DNA from: Bacteriovoracaceae bacterium
GTDB taxonomy: Bacteria; Bdellovibrionota; Bacteriovoracia; Bacteriovoracales; Bacteriovoracaceae
Length of the DNA stretch: 58,444 nucleotides
Reading direction: 5' to 3'
Assembly (NCBI GenBank): GCA_029865945.1
Contig: JARXAH010000078.1
Span: forward strand, 1-58,444
Program-made: the position numbers and the translations under genes
In this document: positions 1-9,116 of the stretch, piece after piece
Layout of the letters: every line of letters begins with the position of its first letter
Position numbering within the stretch: position 1 is the stretch's first letter
Notes under the pieces: generated by a model
What the model was told of the DNA's origin: nothing
Database searches by the model: none
What the model saw: only the letters and a program-made list of their open reading frames with translations

Positions 1-258
1 GTATAGAGAGATCAAATTTCCGATGACTGAGCCAAGCGCAAAAGGATAAAAAAGAGACTTTGCAACATGATTTCTAAGTAACCAACTTCTGGAAGCGTTG
101 CTAATGAATTGCGCGGCCGCGTGGAGAGGAATCACGGTGCTAACGGGTTGGACAAACAACATGAGAGAAAGCAGTGCGGTGCCACCGGCCATGCCAATGG
201 TTGCAGAAATGATGGACGTAAAAAAACTAATGATGACGTAAGGAAAAAACTCTTGCAT
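1..258 (-). CDS. TauE/SafE-family permease, N-terminal part (runs off left edge)
   Basis: Reading leftwards from an ATG at 258-256, the frame stays open to base 1, giving the first 86 residues. The protein starts MQEFFPYVIISFFTSIISA, then has a glycine-rich turn (GMAGGTALLSLMLF) and the stretch VIPLHAAAQFISNASRSW. This pattern of first hydrophobic helix, Gly-rich loop and a helix with an (I/V)PLHA motif is typical of TauE/SafE (sulfite exporter/DUF81) inner-membrane permeases. The substrate cannot be predicted. The rest of the gene lies outside the window. The 63-codon frame at 109-300 on the other strand is a shadow of it. Confidence 0.7.
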   Translation of the reverse strand, partial: MQEFFPYVIISFFTSIISATIGMAGGTALLSLMLFVQPVSTVIPLHAAAQFISNASRSWLLRNHVAKSLFYPFALGSVIGNLISLY

Positions 259-375
259 TTTTTTTATCTTTTTAACTTATCCATTTACATGAAAACTTAA
301 CTTAGTAGTTGAGTGTTTAGGTCGGTGCAATAAGGCACTTGGTTTTGTGTGTTTCACTCATTAAACTTTAACTAA

Positions 376-2463
376 ATGCTTAAAAAGTTAAAAGAACTAT
401 TCTCAAAATCTTCCTCCATCGCCATGTTATCGAATCAAGGTTCAGCGTTAATTCAAGTCACTATTGTGGGAGCGCTAGTCGGGGCACTTGCTTTATTTAC
501 CAGTCAAAATCAAATGAACACTTCGCAATTTATCAAAACTGAAATGGCGAAAAATTCCTTAACTAATGTTATGTACCGAGTGGCGGCACTACTTTCAAAA
601 GAAGAAATTTGTAATGCGTCCTCCCTTCATCTGCTTACGACGTCATCAACCACGACGTGGTCCACAACAGGGACGGGAATCACCGCCGGCGGAGGAACGA
701 CGGGTGTCGATAATGTGGGATATCTATTAAAGGTGGGAACAGATTATGGTCTCAACGATACTTTTAAATTAACGCAACTTGATTTTGTCATTTCCGATCC
801 CACGAATCAGTACGCTCGCCTGGACGCGACCTTTACCGTCAATACCGATAATGGAAATGCTGTTTTTCTCGGGGCCAATGTGATTACGCGATCGATAACG
901 GTGAAGTACAACGATTACACTTCTTCAAATACCGTTGAGGCCTGTTGGGCCGACACCTATTTGGCGATTAGTGATATTATTTCACGCTACTGCCGAGGTT
1001 TAGGTTCGATTTATTCTGTGCTTACCAATCAATGTTTTTTGATTGGAATGAATCCCATTAAGTGTCCCTCTGGATATCTAGTTCAAGGATTAACCTACGA
1101 TCAGAGTGGCTCCTACGCGGACAATAAAATGGAACCGGTGTGTGCGCTTCCGGCCACGAACATTTTTACGTCCAGCACATGCGCGGCCAATCAAATTCCG
1201 ATTGGAATCAATGCGGATGGCTCGCTTCACTGTATTTCTCTCACCATGAATTACATTTCTCATCTCGTTGATACCTCTTCGGTGAATTGTACCTCGAAGC
1301 CCATGAGACGTTTGATGATGTCGAGTACGAGTAATCTCATTGTTCCTGAGTGTGGTACTAATACTCCTACACCGACGGCGTATCCAACCAACACGCCCAA
1401 TACCACACCAACCTATACGGCCACGCCTACCTCTAATCCCACGGCAACTAATACTCCGGGCGGGCCAACCAACACCCCTACGCCGTCTCCCACTAGCACA
1501 CCAACCGCTGGGGGAACCGGGTGTACGGGTATACAAGGCGGGCCATTTCCGGGAACGCTTTCTGCTGCAACTAATGTGACTGTAGATTCCCAAGGATTTA
1601 AATACCAGGTATCAGGCGGCGATTTTGATGTGGCGTTTTCTATTTCAGCATTTGTTGGGACTTTTAGTTTTCCATCAATGCGTAATACTGAAGGCTCTTG
1701 GTGGGGAGGAGAGGGGTTTGAAGCTTACCCAGGAGCAAGTGGACTTGGAGATCTTGGGCCTACCGGCTCTGCTGCGCAAGATATGTGGATCTTTTCACGC
1801 CTTCAAATTCAATTGGGAGATAATGCCCAATTTGCCAACTCTTATTTGGAGACGACACCATTAATTGATGGGACAAGCTCACAATTTGTTAACGGGTCGG
1901 CGTACTATTATGTATTTAGTGGAGTAGATTTTCCAGTTTCACAAACTGAAATGGGTACTTATATCCAAAGGAAAAATTTAAATGTTAGCAATGTATTGTG
2001 TTCAGCAAATATAAATGAACTTCCATGTTATCAAAATGGAGACAATAAATATTACGCCGATTATGTTCCTACTGGGTCTACTGTTACGGTGCAATCGTTT
2101 TCACCATTTTATTTAAGAATTAAAAAAACGGGAACCAACGTTATCCTTTACCAAACGAATGCTTATCCCAGCGGTCAGTGGGATCAGATTGCAAGCCAGA
2201 CGATTAATTGTGTGGGAAATTATGAAACAGATTACAATTATATTGGGATACGTTTAGCAGCAGGAGTGTTGTTTGATCGCATCCCTGGTGATTCTCAAAT
2301 CTCCACAAATGTCAATACCGCCTACATGTTCCCCACTGGATACAGGCCTGCAGACGGATATTATGATCAATACCCCAATAGTTCTGGTGTTCGAGTTCCA
2401 GTCAAATCTTTGGTCACTTCTGGAAGCTACTATACCGTAAATCAAATTATTGTTAATCCTTAA
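376..2463 (+). CDS. Prepilin-like surface protein with Thr/Pro linker
   Basis: A 695-residue protein. After a short basic leader it has NQG-SALIQV followed by a hydrophobic helix (about residues 22-42), which resembles a type IV prepilin/pseudopilin cleavage site (G22/S23). The usual Glu at +5 is replaced by Gln (Q27). Residues about 40-310 form a Cys-containing region with repeats of the CPSGY...C type. A low-complexity linker of TPT/NTP units follows (about residues 327-380), then a C-terminal globular part of about 310 residues rich in aromatic residues and glycine. No catalytic motif was recognised. The likely role is an envelope or extracellular filament-associated protein processed by prepilin peptidase; this is inference. 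There is no clear ribosome binding site before the ATG. It is followed closely by the phosphatase gene. Confidence 0.6.
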   Translation: MLKKLKELFSKSSSIAMLSNQGSALIQVTIVGALVGALALFTSQNQMNTSQFIKTEMAKNSLTNVMYRVAALLSKEEICNASSLHLLTTSSTTTWSTTGTGITAGGGTTGVDNVGYLLKVGTDYGLNDTFKLTQLDFVISDPTNQYARLDATFTVNTDNGNAVFLGANVITRSITVKYNDYTSSNTVEACWADTYLAISDIISRYCRGLGSIYSVLTNQCFLIGMNPIKCPSGYLVQGLTYDQSGSYADNKMEPVCALPATNIFTSSTCAANQIPIGINADGSLHCISLTMNYISHLVDTSSVNCTSKPMRRLMMSSTSNLIVPECGTNTPTPTAYPTNTPNTTPTYTATPTSNPTATNTPGGPTNTPTPSPTSTPTAGGTGCTGIQGGPFPGTLSAATNVTVDSQGFKYQVSGGDFDVAFSISAFVGTFSFPSMRNTEGSWWGGEGFEAYPGASGLGDLGPTGSAAQDMWIFSRLQIQLGDNAQFANSYLETTPLIDGTSSQFVNGSAYYYVFSGVDFPVSQTEMGTYIQRKNLNVSNVLCSANINELPCYQNGDNKYYADYVPTGSTVTVQSFSPFYLRIKKTGTNVILYQTNAYPSGQWDQIASQTINCVGNYETDYNYIGIRLAAGVLFDRIPGDSQISTNVNTAYMFPTGYRPADGYYDQYPNSSGVRVPVKSLVTSGSYYTVNQIIVNP

Positions 2464-2526
2464 CCAATTCGTTAAATTAAATTTCATCAACATTTTCCTA
2501 AGCGAAAAATAACGGAGAAGTTTAAT

Positions 2527-3336
2527 ATGAAAGTTTTTTTGCTAAGTTTTTTAATGTTACTAAGTTGCTCACAGCTAAAACCTAACGTCCCTAGCAACGA
2601 CAACAAGGTTTCTTCTCCTCAACTTAATCAACAACTTAATCATCAACTGATGGCGATATCTTGGTTTCAGAATTCTGGCGAGGCGAAGGCGCTTTTTTTA
2701 CAAGGCTATGCGCTTGCCACTCGAAATCTAAAATATTTAGAAAAACATAAAAAATCTCATCTTCCAATTGCGGTTGTCTTAGATATCGATGAAACGGTTT
2801 TAGATAATAGTCCCTACAATGCGGGACTTTTAATAAAGAATTCTCAATTTCCTCTTGGGTGGAAGGAGTGGTGTGAAGCAAGTAGGGCCAAAGCACTACC
2901 GGGTGTGAAAGATTTTTTAGCTTACGCCCAGAAGAAAAAAATGGAAATTTTTTATATTTCCAATCGAGAAGAAAATGTTTTAGAGGCCACTTACCAAAAT
3001 CTTTTGGCGCAAGGACTTCCAGCAAAAAAAGAAAACATGTTTTTTAAAACCAAAACTTCTGGCAAAGAAGAGCGAAGAAAAATGGTATCCAAAAAATTTC
3101 ACGTGGCCCTTCTCTTGGGTGATAATCTTAACGACTTTGCGGAAATTTTTGAAAAACAAAATGATCGAGATAGAAAAATTTCAGTAGAGAAATTGGCCAG
3201 TGAGTTTGGAGCGCAGTACATCGTTTTTCCCAATCCTATGTATGGAGACTGGGAGGGTGGAATTTATGAATATCAATGGAAATTGCCGATGGATGAAAAG
3301 ATAAAAATGCATATTCAAAAATTAGAAAGTTTTTGA
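2527..3336 (+). CDS. HAD-family acid phosphatase, lipoprotein (class C / e(P4)-like)
   Basis: A 269-residue protein with a lipoprotein signal (MKVFLLSFLMLLSC; lipid-bearing C14), so probably anchored in the outer membrane or periplasm. The HAD nucleophile motif DIDET is at residues 86-90. The later motifs are the conserved SNRE-type segment and GDNLNDF, which supplies the metal-binding acidic residues. Length and motif order fit class C acid phosphatases / lipoprotein e(P4), which remove phosphate from nucleotides such as NMN and 5'-AMP outside the cytoplasm. The exact substrate is inference. A ribosome binding site (GGAGAAG) precedes the ATG. Confidence 0.8.
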   Translation: MKVFLLSFLMLLSCSQLKPNVPSNDNKVSSPQLNQQLNHQLMAISWFQNSGEAKALFLQGYALATRNLKYLEKHKKSHLPIAVVLDIDETVLDNSPYNAGLLIKNSQFPLGWKEWCEASRAKALPGVKDFLAYAQKKKMEIFYISNREENVLEATYQNLLAQGLPAKKENMFFKTKTSGKEERRKMVSKKFHVALLLGDNLNDFAEIFEKQNDRDRKISVEKLASEFGAQYIVFPNPMYGDWEGGIYEYQWKLPMDEKIKMHIQKLESF

Positions 3337-3516
3337 GGTGTTTACTAAAACTTAAAAAATCTTACCGATGCGATTATCTGATTCTTAAATTTTAAAAGTA
3401 ATGGCATAGTCAAAAAAGTTTATTAGGATAGGGATCGCTTTAATAAAAGCATTTCATTTAATTCACATTCATTATTTATTTTGATGTGTAACTTTCGATC
3501 TTAGTGGGGTGACGCT

Positions 3517-4650
3517 ATGAAATTTTTTTCAGCATTTTTTACATTTGTATTAGCTTTTGCATTTTTACTTACTCAAGGTTGTACCAAAAAAAATGATACG
3601 ATTTTGATCGGAAACTACGGCTCCATGACAGGTGCTGAAGCCACTTTTGGCTTAAGTACAAAAGATGGAATTACTTTGGCGATTGAAGAAATTAACGTCG
3701 CTGGTGGGATCAATGGAAAAAAAGTCGACATGAAAGTTTATGATAACGGTGGAAAGCCAGAAGAGGCCCGCTTGAGTGTAGAGAAGCTTATCAATGTGGA
3801 TAATGTGGTCGCCATCCTTGGAGAAGTGGCATCGACTAGGTCTCTTGCCGCTGCTCCGGTAGCTCAGCAATATAAAGTTCCCATGATCTCTCCAAGTTCT
3901 ACCAATCCAGAAGTGACGAAAAAAGGTGATTATATTTTTCGCGTTTGCTTTATTGATCCGTTTCAAGGAATGGTCATGGCAAAATTTGCGTTTAATAGTT
4001 TGAACTTGAAGAAAGCAGCTGTCCTTCGCGATTCTAAATCTGATTACAGTATGGGGCTAGCGGATTATTTCACTAAAACATTTACTGAGCTCGGTGGAAC
4101 GATAGTGGCCGATGAAAAATATCAGTCTGCTGATGTGGATTTCAAAGCACAATTGACTTCATTGAAAACCAAGGCCCCCGATTTTATTTTTATTCCAGGA
4201 TATTACACCGAAGTGGGGTTGATCGCCCGACAAGCAAGGGATTTGGGTCTCACAGTGCCTCTTTTGGGAGGAGACGGATGGGACTCACCTAAGCTTTTTG
4301 AGATTGGTGGTGATGCACTTACTAATTCTTATATAAGTAACCACTTTGCAGCAGAAGATCCAAGACCAGAAGTTCAAAAATTTGTCACATCCTTTAAAGC
4401 GCGTTTTGGTGTTGAACCAGATGGACTTGCTTCTGCTGGTTACGATGCGGCCAATATTTTATTTGAGGCCATGAAAAAAGCTAAGTCACTCGAAGGTAGT
4501 GAGTTGCGAACTGCGCTCGCCCAAACGAAAGATTTCAAAGGTGCTACTGGTGTGATTAGTTTGGATGAAAACAGAGATGCGGTTAAGTCTGCGGTTATTT
4601 TGAAAATTGAGAGTGGAAAATTTAAATACGTTGAGACAGTTAATCCATAG
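3517..4650 (+). CDS. livK: Branched-chain amino acid ABC transporter, substrate-binding lipoprotein
   Basis: A 377-residue type I periplasmic binding protein of the Leu/Ile/Val family. It begins with a lipoprotein signal ending LLTQGC, then ILIGNYGSMTGAEATFG, the usual first strand and ligand loop. Further family blocks are VAILGEVASTRSLA, VPMISPSSTNPEVT and the C-terminal DGLASAGYDAANIL. It captures branched-chain or related amino acids and hands them to LivHM. It heads a five-gene operon. The lipid anchor is common in monoderms and less usual for Liv proteins of diderms. Ligand specificity within the family cannot be read from sequence. Confidence 0.9.
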   Translation: MKFFSAFFTFVLAFAFLLTQGCTKKNDTILIGNYGSMTGAEATFGLSTKDGITLAIEEINVAGGINGKKVDMKVYDNGGKPEEARLSVEKLINVDNVVAILGEVASTRSLAAAPVAQQYKVPMISPSSTNPEVTKKGDYIFRVCFIDPFQGMVMAKFAFNSLNLKKAAVLRDSKSDYSMGLADYFTKTFTELGGTIVADEKYQSADVDFKAQLTSLKTKAPDFIFIPGYYTEVGLIARQARDLGLTVPLLGGDGWDSPKLFEIGGDALTNSYISNHFAAEDPRPEVQKFVTSFKARFGVEPDGLASAGYDAANILFEAMKKAKSLEGSELRTALAQTKDFKGATGVISLDENRDAVKSAVILKIESGKFKYVETVNP

Positions 4651-4688
4651 TCATTACACCAGTTGTAAGGCCTGGGAAAGGATATCCA

Positions 4689-5591
4689 TTGGAAGAATTC
4701 ATTCAGCACACGATTAATGGACTTTCCCTCGGCAGCATTTATGCTTTAGTGGCCTTGGGGTACACTATGGTTTTTGGTGTGCTCCAGCTCATCAATTTTG
4801 CACACGGTGATATCTTTATGGTGGGATCATTTTTTGGTCTCTACGCCATGAGATTTTTTGCTCCTCATTTTCAACCGGGGCCGGTTCTTGCGATTTTAGT
4901 GATGGGCTGTGCGATGACTGCAAGTGCGGTGCTTGGAGTTTTAATTGAGCATCTTGGCTATAAACCCATGAGGCGTGCTCCGAGAATTAATATTTTAATT
5001 ACCGCCATCGGTATAAGTTTGTTTTTAGAATACGGAGGCCAACTGGTGTTTGGGGCAAGCCCACAATTTTTTCCTCCCTTTTTTGAAAAAACTCAATTTC
5101 ATATTTTTGATTCCGTTACCATCGATAGCAATCAAATTAGTATTTTTTTGATCGCCTGTTTGCTCATGACCGCGTTGCAGTTTTTAGTTTTTAAAACTCA
5201 ATTTGGTAGATCCATGCGCGCCTTAAGTCATAGTTTAGATACCGCCAATTTAATTGGAATCAATGTGAATCAAGTGATCCGCATTACTTTCATGTTGGGA
5301 TCAACTCTGGCCGGTGCGGCAGGTGTGTTGTACGCGCTTGCTTACCCTAAAGTTGAACCCTTGATGGGCGTTCTTCCAGGACTAAAAGCATTCGTTGCTG
5401 CCGTTCTGGGTGGAATCGGAAATATTACAGGAGCTGTGATTGGGGCCTTGATTTTAGGATTAAGTGAAACCTATGTGGCCGGATACATCAGCAGTACTTA
5501 CCGAGATGCCTTAGCGTTTATCATTCTCATTATTGTTTTACTCGTGCGCCCGTCTGGGTTACTCGGTAAAAAACGAATTGAAAAAGTTTAA
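4689..5591 (+). CDS. livH: Branched-chain amino acid ABC transporter permease LivH
   Basis: A 300-residue hydrophobic permease with the LivH N-terminus GLSLGSIYALVALGYTMVFGVLQLINFAHGD. The cytoplasmic coupling helix region is LIGINVNQVIRITFMLGSTLAGAAGVLYAL. It forms the translocation pore with LivM in the inner membrane. Translation most likely starts at TTG 4689, because a GGAAAGG ribosome binding site lies seven bases upstream and no ATG is suitably placed. It follows livK by 38 bases and is four bases from livM. Confidence 0.92.
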   Translation: MEEFIQHTINGLSLGSIYALVALGYTMVFGVLQLINFAHGDIFMVGSFFGLYAMRFFAPHFQPGPVLAILVMGCAMTASAVLGVLIEHLGYKPMRRAPRINILITAIGISLFLEYGGQLVFGASPQFFPPFFEKTQFHIFDSVTIDSNQISIFLIACLLMTALQFLVFKTQFGRSMRALSHSLDTANLIGINVNQVIRITFMLGSTLAGAAGVLYALAYPKVEPLMGVLPGLKAFVAAVLGGIGNITGAVIGALILGLSETYVAGYISSTYRDALAFIILIIVLLVRPSGLLGKKRIEKV

Positions 5592-5594
5592 TCC

Positions 5595-6629
5595 ATGCAA
5601 AAAATAAAACATTATCTTAATCAGACAGTTGTTAAGATTTTCCTTTTGCTCTTCGTTTCATTTTTGATCTCTTGGGTGTTGTCCGGTTTTCCTTTTTCGG
5701 ATCAAGCGTTATCTCAAATTTTATTTTTAAAACCCTTTAGAACCAGTGGCCTTCTTAGTCCTTATGTTTATTCCATTCTTATTCTACTGGGAATCAATGT
5801 GATGCTCTCTGTTTCCTTGGCACTATTAAATGGTTTTTGCGGCCTATTCACCATGGGACACGCCGGATTTATGGCCATCGGAGCTTACAGTAGTGCTTCC
5901 TTCATTATGTTTGCTATTCCTAGCTCAACCCCACTTTTACTTAAACTCATCGCCGCTGTTTTGATTGGCGGATCCATGTCTGCGATTGTGGGTTTTGTGA
6001 TCGGCTATAGCTCCCTTCGCTTAGCGGGCGATTACCTTGGAATGGTGACTCTTGGTTTTGGTGAAATAATTCGAATCGCTATCTTAAATATTGATGCTGT
6101 TGGTGGGGCAAGGGGAATGATTGATATTCCTCAATTCACAAATCTTTTTAGTGTCATGTTTGTTAGTGCGCTGATCGTGCTCATTGTTAAACGAATTCGG
6201 GAATCTCGTTTTGGTAGAACCATGTTTGCGATAAAAGAAAATGAGATTGCCGCCCAAATGATGGGGATCAATCCCACCAAAATAAAAGTACAGGCCTTTG
6301 TCTTTAGTAGTTTTATGGCCGGGATGGCCGGCGCTCTCTTTGCGCACTCCGAAGGTTACCTAAGCACGCAAACTTTTACCTTTGTAAAAAGTTTTGAAAT
6401 TATTGCGATGAACGTGATCGGTGGGCTTGGAAGTATTTCTGGTGCTATTGTGGGCGGTGCACTACTCACTGTTCTTCCGGAAGGATTTAGAGTCCTTCAA
6501 GATTTTACAGGCATTGATCTTAGAATGATTATTTACGCCCTTACGATTACGCTGATTATGATTTTTCTTCCTCAAGGTTTAATGGGAAGTAAAAATGGAA
6601 ACGTGAAGGAATTTAAGTGGCTCAAATGA
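5595..6629 (+). CDS. livM: Branched-chain amino acid ABC transporter permease LivM
   Basis: A 344-residue inner-membrane permease. It carries the LivM blocks GLFTMGHAGFMAIGAYSSA, LRLAGDYLGMVTLGFGEIIRI and the coupling segment GRTMFAIKENEIAAQMMGIN, and ends with IFLPQGLMGSK. It pairs with LivH. It overlaps the start of livG by up to 13 bases, which suggests translational coupling. Confidence 0.92.
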   Translation: MQKIKHYLNQTVVKIFLLLFVSFLISWVLSGFPFSDQALSQILFLKPFRTSGLLSPYVYSILILLGINVMLSVSLALLNGFCGLFTMGHAGFMAIGAYSSASFIMFAIPSSTPLLLKLIAAVLIGGSMSAIVGFVIGYSSLRLAGDYLGMVTLGFGEIIRIAILNIDAVGGARGMIDIPQFTNLFSVMFVSALIVLIVKRIRESRFGRTMFAIKENEIAAQMMGINPTKIKVQAFVFSSFMAGMAGALFAHSEGYLSTQTFTFVKSFEIIAMNVIGGLGSISGAIVGGALLTVLPEGFRVLQDFTGIDLRMIIYALTITLIMIFLPQGLMGSKNGNVKEFKWLK

Positions 6630-7423
6630 CATCAACAATTACAACTACAACTTCAAATCAACCACTGTTAAAATTAGATAATATGTCTCTCTATTTTGGG
6701 GGAGTTCGCGCTAATCACCAAGTGACTTTTTCCATGGGTGAGGGCCTGCTATACGGTCTAATCGGTCCCAATGGCGCTGGAAAATCTACTATCTTTAACG
6801 TGATCACTGGCCTGTACACACCTACTTCAGGCGACGTTTTTTTTCAAGGGGAGTCCATCAAGGGACGTCCGTCTTATGAACTTGCGAAAAGGGGCATTGG
6901 CCGAACGTTTCAAAATATACGCCTTTTTAAAGAACTCACGGTGCTTGAAAATGTGATGACTTCTTTTTTTCATCAGACGCCTGGTGGCTATGGAAGCGCA
7001 CTATTTCGAACGGATTTTTATAGTGCTAACGAAAAGATCGTGCGAGAAAAATCCCTCGAATTGCTGGAGCTCATGGGCCTGATTGACAATGCAGAAGAGA
7101 AGGCCCAGTCCTTGCCCTATGGAAAGCAGCGCAAGTTAGAGATGGCCCGAGCGCTAGGCCTAAATCCAACATTGCTACTGCTCGATGAACCGGCCGCAGG
7201 ATTAAACCCATCAGAAACAAAAGAACTCACCAATCTCATTGCGAAAATTCAAAAAACGAAAAAAATTTCTGTGCTACTCATTGAACATGATATGAAATTG
7301 GTGATGGAAATTTGCGAAAAAATTTTTGTGCTTGATTATGGAACTTTGATTGCAGAAGGTGGTGCCGCAGAAATCCAATCTAATCCTCGCGTGATAGAAG
7401 CTTACCTTGGTGTGGAGGATTAA
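6617..7423 (+). CDS. livG: Branched-chain amino acid ABC transporter ATPase LivG
   Basis: A 268-residue ATP-binding subunit. Walker A is GPNGAGKST. The signature is the LivG-type variant LPYGKQRKLEMARAL in place of LSGGQ, followed by Walker B LLLLDEP and the switch histidine in LLIEHDM. The GTG at 6617 has AAGGA six bases upstream. An alternative ATG at 6626 would give an ATGA overlap with the livM stop. The Thr-rich leader is not conserved in the family, so the later start is possible. Confidence 0.92.
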   Translation: MAQMTSTITTTTSNQPLLKLDNMSLYFGGVRANHQVTFSMGEGLLYGLIGPNGAGKSTIFNVITGLYTPTSGDVFFQGESIKGRPSYELAKRGIGRTFQNIRLFKELTVLENVMTSFFHQTPGGYGSALFRTDFYSANEKIVREKSLELLELMGLIDNAEEKAQSLPYGKQRKLEMARALGLNPTLLLLDEPAAGLNPSETKELTNLIAKIQKTKKISVLLIEHDMKLVMEICEKIFVLDYGTLIAEGGAAEIQSNPRVIEAYLGVED

Positions 7424-7425
7424 AC

Positions 7426-8154
7426 ATGTCGACTTCGCTATTAGCGTTAGAAGTAAATCATTTATCTGTGAATTTTGGAAATGTGCAGGCCTTAAAAAAC
7501 ATATCCTTTAATGTTCCCACGGGCAGCATCATTTCATTGATTGGCGCCAATGGGGCAGGAAAAACAACAACGCTCAGATCCATTTCCGGTGCGGTTGAAC
7601 GCAAAGGGGAAGTCAAACTTTTTGGAAATTCCATTAGTGGATTAGAGCCTTATCAAGTGGCCGGGAAAGGAATTGTTCATAGCCCTGAGGGGCGAGGAAT
7701 TTTTCCCAATTTAACGGTACTTGAAAATTTGAAATTGGGCACCATGACGGGGCCTCACGCCGAAGATCATTTTGATCAAAATTTAAGCGAGTGCTATCTT
7801 TTATTTCCTCGCTTGAAAGAGCGCTTAAGACAAATGGCAGGAACGTTATCGGGAGGCGAGCAACAAATGCTTGCGATCGCTCGCGCGCTGATTGGTGAGC
7901 CCAAAGTTTTATTACTCGATGAACCTTCCCTAGGCCTTGCTCCGCAAGTCGTAAAATTAATCTTTGAAATTATTTTGAAAATTAATCGTGAAAAAAAAGT
8001 TACTGTTTTATTAGTGGAACAAAACGCCAAGCAAGCACTTAAAGTGAGTGACTATGCTTACGTATTAGAAGTTGGGACCATCTCATTAGAAGGTAAGGGT
8101 AGCGAGCTTTTAAATAATGATAGTGTTCGCAAAATCTACTTAGGCGAACACTAA
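7426..8154 (+). CDS. livF: Branched-chain amino acid ABC transporter ATPase LivF
   Basis: A 242-residue ATP-binding subunit, last gene of the liv operon. Walker A is GANGAGKTT, the signature is LSGGEQQMLAIARAL, Walker B is VLLLDEPSLGLAP, and the switch region is LLVEQNA. The family mark HSPEGRGIFPNLTVLENL is present. It begins two bases after the livG stop. The next gene is convergent and starts only 16 bases further, so any terminator must be very short or lie inside a coding region. Confidence 0.93.
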   Translation: MSTSLLALEVNHLSVNFGNVQALKNISFNVPTGSIISLIGANGAGKTTTLRSISGAVERKGEVKLFGNSISGLEPYQVAGKGIVHSPEGRGIFPNLTVLENLKLGTMTGPHAEDHFDQNLSECYLLFPRLKERLRQMAGTLSGGEQQMLAIARALIGEPKVLLLDEPSLGLAPQVVKLIFEIILKINREKKVTVLLVEQNAKQALKVSDYAYVLEVGTISLEGKGSELLNNDSVRKIYLGEH

Positions 8155-8170
8155 TAGCGTTGAGTTGTGT

Positions 8171-8608
8171 TTAGTTTTTTTGAGCAAGTTGTTTATTTAA
8201 TCCTGGATCAATTCCTAATCGTGCAAGGTAAAGAATTTTTCTATCTTCAAAAATTTTCGTAATGCAATTTATCTTTGCGTAAGTCGCATTGTTTCCATTT
8301 TCATTCTTAGCTTTCTTGTCATTCATCCATGTTTTTGCTTCTAGAATGCTACTATCAATGAGCGCCAACACTTTTTCAATTTCTGCATTTGATCTTTGGT
8401 ATCCATCAAATTTCAAGAAGCATACTTCGCCATTTGGTGTGGTCTTTATACCCATCATGATCGAGTGATCTTTTCCTAATTGCTGAATGATATTTCCATA
8501 AATGGGAACATCGTAAAATGATCTATCTTCTACATATTGCTCCGAATCACTAAAGCAGCTCGATAAAACAGTAAGCATGGATAATGTTATTAACAATTTC
8601 ATTTTCAT
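8171..8608 (-). CDS. Small predicted lipoprotein, unknown function
   Basis: The start at ATG 8608 gives MKMKLLITLSMLTVLSSC, a clean lipoprotein signal with lipobox LSSC, and a GAGGGGG ribosome binding site upstream; a longer frame to 8644 exists but is less likely. The mature part is about 130 residues, mostly polar, with two further cysteines that might form a disulfide. No family was recognised. It is convergent with livF. Confidence 0.6.
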   Translation of the reverse strand: MKMKLLITLSMLTVLSSCFSDSEQYVEDRSFYDVPIYGNIIQQLGKDHSIMMGIKTTPNGEVCFLKFDGYQRSNAEIEKVLALIDSSILEAKTWMNDKKAKNENGNNATYAKINCITKIFEDRKILYLARLGIDPGLNKQLAQKN

Positions 8609-8644
8609 ATGGATGGCCCCCTCTGGAAGCGGACGGTAAAACAT

Positions 8645-9116
8645 ATTCAGTTTGTAAGAAAGTTCCTAGGAATAATTTCCCTAGTCTTACTTTATTAATG
8701 AGTAAAATTTTCATCTTCAGTGCGTAGTGCGGCATAATAAGGGTTGTCGACAAACCTAAGGACTTAGGAAAGCTCAAACTCTTCTTCCATCCATACCGGA
8801 CGATCCATGGAAATTTGGGTGGAAATAGGAGCTATACGTAACGCAAAACTTGGAATGAAGATGGAGAGTATCGCTGCTAAATAACATTTCATTTCTGTGC
8901 TCAAATTTTCCATTTGAGTTCTCCTTCTCGAATTCTTTTATGACGATAAAAATTTATTGATAATTTAGTATCGGTATTTTTTTTAAAAACTTTATTTTGG
9001 ATAAAAAGCTTGATGCGGTCGCTCAAGAAATCAAAAGAATTTTGCCAAAACAGCTCTAGGGGGCCACCATGTTAATAGTACAAATTCATTAAAGGTAATT
9101 TATTCAAGGAGGGGTA
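8645..9116. other. Gene-poor stretch between two divergent units
   Basis: About 470 bases without a long gene. It holds one short minus-strand frame (8764-8913, listed separately). It also holds the upstream region of the carboxypeptidase gene, with a strong AAGGAGGGG ribosome binding site just before 9117. The stretch 8931-9000 is very AT-rich. No convincing promoter hexamer pair was found. Confidence 0.5.
8764..8913 (-). CDS. Possible small secreted peptide (49 aa)
   Basis: The ATG at 8913-8911 is preceded by a near-perfect ribosome binding site (AGAAGGAG, seven bases upstream). The frame runs to a TAA at 8766-8764. The peptide begins MENLSTEMKCYLAAILSIFIPSFA, which looks like a Sec signal with an Ala at the cleavage point. 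About 25 acidic and mixed residues follow (ending EEEFELS). If the second Met is used, the signal would be a conventional length. No homolog is known to me. Support is the ribosome binding site and signal-like start only. Confidence 0.4.
   Translation of the reverse strand: MENLSTEMKCYLAAILSIFIPSFALRIAPISTQISMDRPVWMEEEFELS

Noticed and set aside
1090-1593. Long minus-strand frame under the prepilin-like gene
   Set aside because: Arg-rich, low-complexity shadow of the TP linker region; no ribosome binding site.
8550-8777. 75-codon minus-strand frame
   Set aside because: No ribosome binding site, no domain, overlaps the lipoprotein signal region in another frame.
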